Below, in pieces: positions 1 to 6,021 of a stretch of 18,719 bases of DNA; within the stretch, counting starts at the first letter, position 1; every line of letters starts with the position of its first letter. The position numbers and the translations under genes are program-made. Origin of the DNA: JABABD01 sp965530995 (GTDB taxonomy: Bacteria > Bacteroidota > Bacteroidia > Flavobacteriales > Flavobacteriaceae); assembly GCA_965530995.1 (NCBI GenBank), contig CBESOB010000031.1, positions 1-18,719 on the forward strand, read 5' to 3'. The notes below the pieces were generated by a model. That model did no database searches. It had not been told where the DNA came from and saw nothing but the letters and a program-made list of their open reading frames with translations.

Positions 1-1414
1 TTTTGGTTTTCTTTGTTGCGTTCTGTATCAGCGGCAATGCATCTGTATAATTTTTCTTTTTGTTATAGGCAACGGCCAAGCTATTTTGCCAGCTAAAGTA
101 ATCTAAGGTTTCAGCGCGCCCGTTTTTCTCACTCAATACGAGATTCTTTTTCATTAACTGAATCGCTTCTAGATCTTTATTTAGTTCTAAAAGCACAAGT
201 GCATAGTCGTTTAACTGATATCCATAACGCTTATGATTCTCATCGTTATTCTTGAGAAAAATATCGAGTGCCTCCTTAAATCTAATTTGTGCTTGATTCA
301 AATCTCCTTTACTTCGATACATCTTGCCAACATTATTAACCAATTGCCCATACTTTGGATGCTCCTTTCCGTATTTCTTAGCCATATTTTTTAAGGCCGA
401 CTCATAGATCTCTTCAGCTTTTTTAAAATTTCCCAATTTGTTATATATATAAGCTAGGTTTTGAAGTCTTGTTGCATAGTAACGTGAATCTATATTGGTA
501 TCTTCCAAGGTTTCTTCTGTAAATTTCAGAGCTTTTTCGTAATCTCCTAACCACTCATACGCTTGTGCGAGATTATTGTTTGAACTAGCATAACCATTAT
601 TACCTTTTCCAACAATTTCTTTAACTTCTATATATAACGGAATTTCTTTCTGAGGCTCGTTTATATCATGATAAAGAAGGGCCATAGTATAAATCGCCAC
701 GGCATAGCCAATAGTTTTTTTGTCGTCATCTGAATACAAGGAAAGCACCTTCTCCTGAAGCGGCAGTGCTTTTTCATACTGACCCATATCTCTATAGACT
801 TGACTTAACATGGTCAGGTTTTTAGGGTATTGCTTGGCAGTATCAGCTAAGGATTTAACAATTGTATTCGATATCTCTAGCGATGCTATCGCGTTATCAA
901 ACTGTCTTAGGTATTTATAAATTGACGATAATTCATATAGGATTTTCGCATATTCAATGGATTTTTCGCCGGACTGTTCTTTTGTAAGGTCTTCAGCTGT
1001 TTTCAAAGAAGTAAATGCCTTATCAAAATCGCCAATCCCTTTATAACTTAGCCCCTGCTCCCTAAATAACTCAGCTAATTTATCCTTATCTTCATTAGAT
1101 GTCGAAACATTAATTGCCTCTTGGTATAACTCAGTGGCTTCTTTATACTTTCTTAAGCGCCTGTTTAGCTTAGCAAGCTCGATCACTGTGGATTTATATT
1201 TTAAATTTCCAGATTTAAACTTGTCCTGTGCAATATCATAAGCCTTACTCAGATAAGGCAAAGCACTTTTAATAGAATCAATTTTTACAAGTTCCAAACC
1301 CTTCTCATAATTGGTTTTCCAGGTATTGGAATCTGAAAGTTGTCCAGTTGCCGATATCGCATAGAAAAAAATTAACAAAAATGTAAAATTTTTGCAGAAC
1401 CTAATAAAACTCAT
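1..1414 (-). CDS. TPR-repeat exported protein, 3' end cut by window edge (probable TPR-CHAT protein)
   Basis: An open frame of 471 codons runs from ATG at 1414-1412 to the left edge without a stop, so the start is present and the C-terminus is missing. Residues 1-22 look like a Sec signal peptide (hydrophobic core LLIFFYAISA-type, then TGQ). The rest is helical tetratricopeptide repeats of about 40 residues. Recurrent G-x-(F/Y)-x-K-A motifs are visible, such as GDFDKAF, GQYEKAL, GDYEKAL and GNFKKAE. Several repeats resemble the kinesin-light-chain type, with long A/B helices and a motif like KYGKEHPKYG. In Bacteroidota, exported proteins with this N-terminal array often continue into a caspase-like CHAT domain; that half lies outside the window, so this is inference. 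TPR arrays bind proteins, and no catalytic residue is visible here. Alternatives are a TPR sensor with a histidine-kinase or LuxR-type output. No convincing TAnnTTTG promoter was seen upstream. Confidence 0.85.
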   Translation of the reverse strand, partial: MSFIRFCKNFTFLLIFFYAISATGQLSDSNTWKTNYEKGLELVKIDSIKSALPYLSKAYDIAQDKFKSGNLKYKSTVIELAKLNRRLRKYKEATELYQEAINVSTSNEDKDKLAELFREQGLSYKGIGDFDKAFTSLKTAEDLTKEQSGEKSIEYAKILYELSSIYKYLRQFDNAIASLEISNTIVKSLADTAKQYPKNLTMLSQVYRDMGQYEKALPLQEKVLSLYSDDDKKTIGYAVAIYTMALLYHDINEPQKEIPLYIEVKEIVGKGNNGYASSNNNLAQAYEWLGDYEKALKFTEETLEDTNIDSRYYATRLQNLAYIYNKLGNFKKAEEIYESALKNMAKKYGKEHPKYGQLVNNVGKMYRSKGDLNQAQIRFKEALDIFLKNNDENHKRYGYQLNDYALVLLELNKDLEAIQLMKKNLVLSEKNGRAETLDYFSWQNSLAVAYNKKKNYTDALPLIQNATKKTK

Positions 1415-1615
1415 ATTGATTAATAGCTTTTATACCATTACATAAGAATCAAGAAATAGATAGGTTTTAGGGCTTTTTATGCATTTTTTTAAACAGAAAT
1501 TAGTCAAATAGTCAATTCCATTTAAATAGCAACATTCTAATTTAGATATTAATTCTAGTATTGACAAAGAAAATCCATGATATACAATTCTTTGGGTTTA
1601 TCCAATTAATTATAT

Positions 1616-1851
1616 AACCTCTTTCAATATACTTTTGACCCAATCGTGAAAGTTTTGTCTTGTATTTGTGTTAGGAAATGGTTCAGTTGGTACCTCAAAC
1701 ATTTAAAAATTCACAAAGAGGCTTTTAACCATCTTGAGGTCAAAATATTAAAAGTCGCTCCTTGGGAATTGTTTTTTTGACTTCTTCAATATGTCTATTG
1801 AATTTATCAATTGCATAACCCTGGTCTTCAAACCTATCTTCAAATAATCTT
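1616..1851 (-). pseudogene. Degenerate copy of the 3' third of the sulfotransferase gene
   Basis: This stretch matches 2853-3087 of the intact sulfotransferase gene almost base for base. By eye there are about ten substitutions and one inserted A in about 236 bp. It corresponds to codons ~147-223 of the intact gene, in the same orientation. It cannot be translated through: the TAT codon of the DGYK motif has become TAA (1727-1725), and an extra A in the run at 1707-1709 shifts the frame. No start or P-loop half is present. Homology stops about 12 bp before the stop codon of the epimerase-like gene (1864) and does not continue on the other side. It is a dead remnant of duplication or insertion. 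The adjoining 1415-1615 holds nothing I can recognise. Confidence 0.9.
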
Positions 1852-1863
1852 GATTACTGATAA

Positions 1864-2745
1864 TTAAATTTCATGAAAATTATAAGTCCTAGACCATTCT
1901 GCTGACTCTCCCGGAGCAATTGAGATAGAATGAAACAATTCTGGACAAATGACATGCTTCCATCCCCATAGATTTATTTTGTTGGTCTTGAAACTTCCAG
2001 TTTCACTTATCTTTAGTTGGCTTTTTATGTTTAACAGCTCCCATGAAGCATCTACATTTTTATTGCCTGTTAAATTGCTAAAAAAGAATTGGTCATCAAG
2101 TAATCCGTTAAATGAGATTTCGCTTTCACCTATCTCCACGCTATGGTCCGGATTAACATAATCATCAAATAATTCAGGGCTCATCTTGAAGGGGAATTTC
2201 AAAATATAATTCGATCCGATTAATTCATGGTCTATGGCAATAAAATTGTGATTGTATTCATTTGTTATAATAGGTTTTTCTCCATTATTACTTAAATCAT
2301 AGGAAATTTTGAAATGGTCTTCAAAAAGTTCAATTTTCTTTTTCAAATAATAGGAATAACCGTTTACTTGCTTGGATTCACAATCCAATGTGATTTGATC
2401 TTGTTTTACTATTATTTTGAAATCGAGAGGCAAAATTTCATATTGCTTATTGAAGACATAGGAATTATCATCTTTTTTTAAAAGTCCAATGCCTATTTTA
2501 TGAAACCAATCTCCTACATGCGCTTCATCGTATCCTAAAGCCGAATCAATGTCAAATTCATTGTAAAGACCTTTTCCAAAAATATGCTCATTGACATTAT
2601 CGGTTCTTTCTGTTGTTGAAACATCAATGCCTTTAAATATGACCTTGGTTATTTTTCCGGTCCAATCAAATCGAGAAAACGAATATCCTTCTGTCGGGAG
2701 ATCCACGATAAGCTCAAGAATATCGTTTTTTAAAATATGTGCCAT
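1864..2745 (-). CDS. Aldose 1-epimerase-like (galactose mutarotase fold) protein
   Basis: This 293-aa protein starts with ATG and has no signal peptide, so it is probably cytoplasmic. It resembles an uncharacterised branch of the galactose-mutarotase superfamily. The N-terminal RFDWTGKITKVIFKG (residues 25-39), the central IGIGLLKKDD (84-93) and the motif YNHNF around H166 fit this branch, where the conserved His would be a catalytic candidate. The C-terminal ISIAPGESAEWSRTYNF is the usual closing strand of mutarotase-like beta-sandwiches. Length fits the family (about 280-340 aa). The substrate, presumably a sugar or sugar derivative, cannot be told from sequence. It lies 98 bp downstream of the sulfotransferase gene and is followed about 12 bp later by the dead copy of that gene's tail, so it sits between two direct repeats. 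No internal damage is visible. The fold assignment is fairly secure; an epimerase activity is only inferred. Confidence 0.72.
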   Translation of the reverse strand: MAHILKNDILELIVDLPTEGYSFSRFDWTGKITKVIFKGIDVSTTERTDNVNEHIFGKGLYNEFDIDSALGYDEAHVGDWFHKIGIGLLKKDDNSYVFNKQYEILPLDFKIIVKQDQITLDCESKQVNGYSYYLKKKIELFEDHFKISYDLSNNGEKPIITNEYNHNFIAIDHELIGSNYILKFPFKMSPELFDDYVNPDHSVEIGESEISFNGLLDDQFFFSNLTGNKNVDASWELLNIKSQLKISETGSFKTNKINLWGWKHVICPELFHSISIAPGESAEWSRTYNFHEI

Positions 2746-2843
2746 TGAATTGACTATTAAATGAAATGAAGTTAACTATTTAGATTTGTTTACTTCTTTA
2801 ATTAATGAAGTCCTTGATGTCCTTCACTTTCTGTAGATGAAAA

Positions 2844-3521
2844 TCATTTTAAAACCTCCCTCAATATGCTTTTGACCCAATCGTGAAAATTTTGTCTTGT
2901 ATTGGTGTTAGGAAATGGTTCAGTTGGTACCTCAACATTTAAAAATTCACAAAGAGGCTTATAGCCATCTTGAGGTCGAAATATTAAAAGTCGCTCCTTG
3001 GGAATTGTTTTTTTGACTTCTTCAATATGTCTATTGAATTTATCAATTGCATAACCCTTGTCTTCAAACCTATCTTCAAATAGTCTTTGCCAAATCGATT
3101 TCTCATTAAGTTTGATGATCTTGAACATATGTCTTGCCTTAGAAGAAAACGGCATTAAAAACAATAATTTTAATTTAAATTGAACACCTGGATCAAAACT
3201 AAATATGGTAGAAAGAGCACTAGCATGCCATTTTTCAGGGTCACGAACAGTCAAGATCACTTTGGATTCTGGATAATACGCCGCCAGCTCTTTATAATAT
3301 AGTGATGGAGGAAAATCGACAGCGGATGAATAATTCTTAAATAACGAATCCCAATCAACTTGTTTTCCATCATAAGCATTTTGCCAATGAATCACATCAC
3401 TCGGATTGCGAAATAGTGATACCATATGATAGCATTCACTAAAACCTATTTTTTCTAGAGCTAACTGGAGAGATCGAGTGCCCGTTCTTCCATAACCTGC
3501 ACCTATTACTTTTAATGCCAT
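2844..3521 (-). CDS. Sulfotransferase family protein (Sulfotransfer_4-like)
   Basis: A 225-aa protein with ATG start. Residues 7-17 (GAGYGRTGTRS) form the 5'-phosphosulfate-binding P-loop-like motif at the extreme N-terminus, typical of the short bacterial and metazoan family often called Sulfotransfer_4. Further conserved blocks are CYHM..LFRNP (30-40), AYDGKQVDWDSLF (49-61), and KVILTVRDPEKWHASA (87-102), which covers the 3'-phosphate-binding strand and helix. The C-terminal block RPQDGYKPLCEFL (182-194) and PTEPFPNTN (199-207) is also usual for the family. By family analogy it would transfer a sulfuryl group from PAPS to an alcohol or amine, but its acceptor is unknown. The 3' third of the gene is duplicated as a pseudogene at 1616-1851. 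Spacing to ytxJ upstream (125 bp) and to the epimerase-like gene downstream (98 bp) is too wide to prove an operon. No clear promoter motif was found. Confidence 0.85.
   Translation of the reverse strand: MALKVIGAGYGRTGTRSLQLALEKIGFSECYHMVSLFRNPSDVIHWQNAYDGKQVDWDSLFKNYSSAVDFPPSLYYKELAAYYPESKVILTVRDPEKWHASALSTIFSFDPGVQFKLKLLFLMPFSSKARHMFKIIKLNEKSIWQRLFEDRFEDKGYAIDKFNRHIEEVKKTIPKERLLIFRPQDGYKPLCEFLNVEVPTEPFPNTNTRQNFHDWVKSILREVLK
2853..3087 (-). repeat. Parent copy of a ~236-bp direct repeat (other copy 1616-1851)
   Basis: The 3' end of the sulfotransferase gene is repeated in direct orientation 1237 bp away, with roughly ten mismatches and one indel by eye. The two copies bracket the epimerase-like gene. 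Recombination between them would delete that gene and leave one complete or near-complete sulfotransferase. Confidence 0.9.
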
Positions 3522-3646
3522 AACTATCGTTTTAAATTGACCAATATGATCGATACTTTTTGAATAACCAGCAATATTGAAAGAACGAAGTTAGGATATT
3601 AATTTCGAGAATTCAATTTCAGCTTCACCCTAAAAATGGAAAGTTA

Positions 3647-4036
3647 TTAAGAAAATTGATGCAAATCAATCTCATTGATTGCACCATGAGATGCATGAGT
3701 AACAGTAACACCATTCCTGATAACCAACATCTGTGGAGATTGGTGTAGAACCTGGAATTTATATCCTGTTTCATTAGACACATCCCTGTAATTCAGCAAA
3801 TCTAAATAATATAGATCCAAATCATCAGCAGTAAGAGAATATGAAGCCATAAACTGGTTCATGACCATGCGACTAATGCCACATCGAGTAGAATGTTTAA
3901 AAATCACCTGTGTCTTAGTTTTGCTCTTCTCCTCTATTTCGTTAAGCTGCGATACCGCTGTTAACTGCAACCAAGGCAGTGTTTTTTCTTCTTTTGGTTC
4001 AGTAGAACCACTGAATAATTTATTGAATATTCCCAT
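3647..4036 (-). CDS. ytxJ: Bacillithiol-system redox protein YtxJ (monothiol bacilliredoxin-like)
   Basis: A 129-aa thioredoxin-fold protein of the YtxJ/DUF2847 family. The active site is HSTRCGISR (residues 48-56), with a single Cys at C52 in a C-x-x-S arrangement. A cis-Pro loop follows at SPQ (100-102) with the strand MLVIRNG and the usual ASHGAI segment. There is no signal peptide, so it acts in the cytoplasm, presumably removing bacillithiol from S-bacillithiolated proteins. That role is known or proposed for the family in low-GC Gram-positives, and many Flavobacteriia also make bacillithiol. Length matches the family (about 105-130 aa); the first ~20 residues are a variable lead. ATG start at 4036-4034. 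A possible promoter lies at 4069-4098. It is probably a single-gene unit, as the GH16 gene upstream is 147 bp away. Confidence 0.88.
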   Translation of the reverse strand: MGIFNKLFSGSTEPKEEKTLPWLQLTAVSQLNEIEEKSKTKTQVIFKHSTRCGISRMVMNQFMASYSLTADDLDLYYLDLLNYRDVSNETGYKFQVLHQSPQMLVIRNGVTVTHASHGAINEIDLHQFS

Positions 4037-4068
4037 ACTATAAAAGTCGTTGAAACTTTATAAACTTA

Positions 4069-4098
4069 CATATATACATTATTGTCTGATTGCAGCAA
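4069..4098 (-). promoter_or_regulatory. Possible promoter of ytxJ
   Basis: Read on the minus strand there is TTG (4098-4096), a 19-base spacer, then TATATATG (4076-4069). This is one base off the Bacteroidota -7 consensus TAnnTTTG and gives a leader of about 30 nt before the ytxJ ATG. The -33 side overlaps a short palindrome, GATTGC-A-GCAATC (4088-4100). Motif match only. Confidence 0.4.
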
Positions 4099-4183
4099 TC
4101 TTTGATTTGGTGTATCTCGAAATGCCTTACCATAAAACTCGAGGATACCTGTCAGAAGAGACAGAACCCCTAAGTACCCAATT

Positions 4184-5794
4184 TTACTGTTTAATCAATT
4201 TATAAGTCGCCACCATTCCATTGTCAAACTCAAGATTCACAAAGTACAAACCTGTCCTTAAAACTCTAGTATCCAAAACCACTTTTTTATTAATAATTTG
4301 GTACACTTCTTTAGATATGATACGACCATTAATATCTAAGATATGCAAAATAACTTCCTTGCTTAATGTATTATTGATATTAATGCTTAACGCATCTGTT
4401 GTTGGATTAGGATATAATAATACAAGAGGTTCATCATCAATTTCGGAAGAAGACAAGGAACTTTCTTGATATACCCTTACATAATCAATTTCCATAACAT
4501 CTTGATCAAAACCAGATGCTATAGTTCCGCCTAGATCCCCGCCCATAGCTACATTTAGTAAAATAAAGAATTCATTATCAAACGGTGTAAACGTAGGTAT
4601 TTCATTGACGAGAATATTATCCAAATAAATCTTCATTGTATCAGAATCCCACTCCAGTGCATAAATATGAAAGTTTTGAGAAGTGTCACTATTGGCTATT
4701 GTCAAGCTATTACTATTAGTTTGATATCCACTACCATTATTCCAATGCCATGTTGCTAGAATTCGCGTTTTCGGAATATCAGGCTCCATAATGTCAATTT
4801 CACCACACCAAGGCCAAAATGTATTGCCAAAACCTTGATTATCCCAATAGGCACCATCTTCATTAATGTTCTTTCCTAACAACCAGATTGCTGGCCAAGT
4901 ACCAGCAATAGAAGGTAATTTAGCTCGTACTTCAACTCGACCATAAGTAAAAGCAAATTTAGAGTTTAACCTAGCCGATGTATATTGCTTTGTAACGCCT
5001 TGGTCACTAAATGTTTCGCCTTTAGCTACAAGTTTTAAGGTTCCATTATCCATATATGAATTAACCGAACGATTGGTATAATGCTGTTGTTCGTTATTTG
5101 CCCAACTATCTCCGGCGATCAATTGAGTCTGATGAAACCATTTAGTCCCATCAACCACTCCTGCATCATTAAACTCATCTGACCATACGAGATTGTCAAA
5201 AACTGTATCATTATATGATTCATAGAAATCCAGATCATCTATATGGGCCAATACATGGTCGGTATTATTTTCTCCATTGACCTGTATTACCACACGATTA
5301 AAGTCAGTTCTTTCAATTGGTGGCGGAGACCCTTCATTCAAATTAACATAAATGTCATTTTCAAAATCGAAAGTGACCTCTTGCCATACATCTAAAGCAA
5401 TAGACTTGATGATCTCGCTTTGTGTTGTCCAAGGTTGCGCCAAATTTCCATCTTGCAATTTTAAAGACACCTGATTCCCTTGATTGCCTGTCAAGCCACT
5501 TGAAGGAACATATATTTTTAAAGCAAACGTGTTTTTCGTGGAGAAATCAAAATTTCCGGGAATATCGAATCTTACATTAGCAAAGGCACCGCCTGTATCT
5601 TGATATTTCAAGACTTTAGCTGATGTATTGATACCTTGTTGATAAGGATTTGCAAAACTTGCATCCATACCACAATCATCTCCAAACCAAGTCGAAATAG
5701 TACCAGAACCTTCAAAATCATCATTTACTGTTTGTGCAAAACTGCCTCTAGGCATTAGAAATAAGAAAACCACTAGTATTGAAAGACAACGCAT
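4184..5794 (-). CDS. Secreted GH16 family endo-beta-glucanase (laminarinase-like) with T9SS sorting domain
   Basis: Counted from the ATG at 5794-5792 the protein has 536 residues. The frame is open to a TTG at 5827, but the ATG gives a compact signal peptide (MRCLSILVVFLFLMPRGSFA, residues 1-20), and the TTG lies inside an inverted repeat. Residues ~22-195 form a beta-rich, CBM-like module. Residues ~200-443 are the GH16 catalytic domain, with the signature E332-I-D-I-M-E337: nucleophile E332, helper D335-type Asp (D334), acid/base E337. The family strand FILLNVAMGGDLGG follows, and the block ends in the usual MEIDYVRVYQ. Residues ~460-536 are a T9SS type A sorting domain (LLYPNPTTDAL near its start, ending in LIKQ). 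It should be exported through Sec and then T9SS to hydrolyse beta-1,3- or mixed-linkage glucans such as laminarin; the exact substrate is inferred. No SusCD, TonB receptor or other glycosidase is adjacent, so it is not in an obvious polysaccharide-utilisation locus. Confidence 0.9.
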   Translation of the reverse strand: MRCLSILVVFLFLMPRGSFAQTVNDDFEGSGTISTWFGDDCGMDASFANPYQQGINTSAKVLKYQDTGGAFANVRFDIPGNFDFSTKNTFALKIYVPSSGLTGNQGNQVSLKLQDGNLAQPWTTQSEIIKSIALDVWQEVTFDFENDIYVNLNEGSPPPIERTDFNRVVIQVNGENNTDHVLAHIDDLDFYESYNDTVFDNLVWSDEFNDAGVVDGTKWFHQTQLIAGDSWANNEQQHYTNRSVNSYMDNGTLKLVAKGETFSDQGVTKQYTSARLNSKFAFTYGRVEVRAKLPSIAGTWPAIWLLGKNINEDGAYWDNQGFGNTFWPWCGEIDIMEPDIPKTRILATWHWNNGSGYQTNSNSLTIANSDTSQNFHIYALEWDSDTMKIYLDNILVNEIPTFTPFDNEFFILLNVAMGGDLGGTIASGFDQDVMEIDYVRVYQESSLSSSEIDDEPLVLLYPNPTTDALSININNTLSKEVILHILDINGRIISKEVYQIINKKVVLDTRVLRTGLYFVNLEFDNGMVATYKLIKQ

Positions 5795-5807
5795 GATGAA
5801 ATTTGAG

Positions 5808-5830
5808 TTTTTGATTATAGAAATCAAAAA
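5808..5830. repeat. Perfect 9-bp inverted repeat just upstream of the GH16 start
   Basis: TTTTTGATT (5808-5816), a 5-base centre, and AATCAAAAA (5822-5830) form a perfect inverted repeat that starts 14 bp before the GH16 ATG. It could be a leader hairpin over the translation-initiation region or an operator. It also covers the alternative TTG start at 5827. The rest of the 227-bp divergent gap to clpB shows no clear promoter on either strand and no CIRCE-type heat-shock operator. Confidence 0.5.
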
Positions 5831-6021
5831 TAATGGCAGCCGTTCTTACTTACTAAAATTAAACCCATACATAAACCATACAACAAAAGAAAATACGAAC
5901 TTTTAAATCTAAAACAGACAAAAAGTCATTCAAACAACTGGCTATTAAGACATTTTGTCGTTACGAAATCATTGGTAGGGTTGTTGAACAAGGTATTTAA
6001 AAACAAAACAATCCAAAACAT

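Noticed and set aside
1513..1528. A 16-base match between 1513-1528 and the sequence just before the Ept-like start (~16325-16340)
   Set aside because: It is short and AT-rich, with no further similarity in the flanks; a chance match is plausible in AT-rich DNA of this length.
5831..6021. CIRCE or other heat-shock operator upstream of clpB
   Set aside because: No TTAGCACTC-N9-GAGTGCTAA-like inverted repeat and no good TAnnTTTG promoter could be found.
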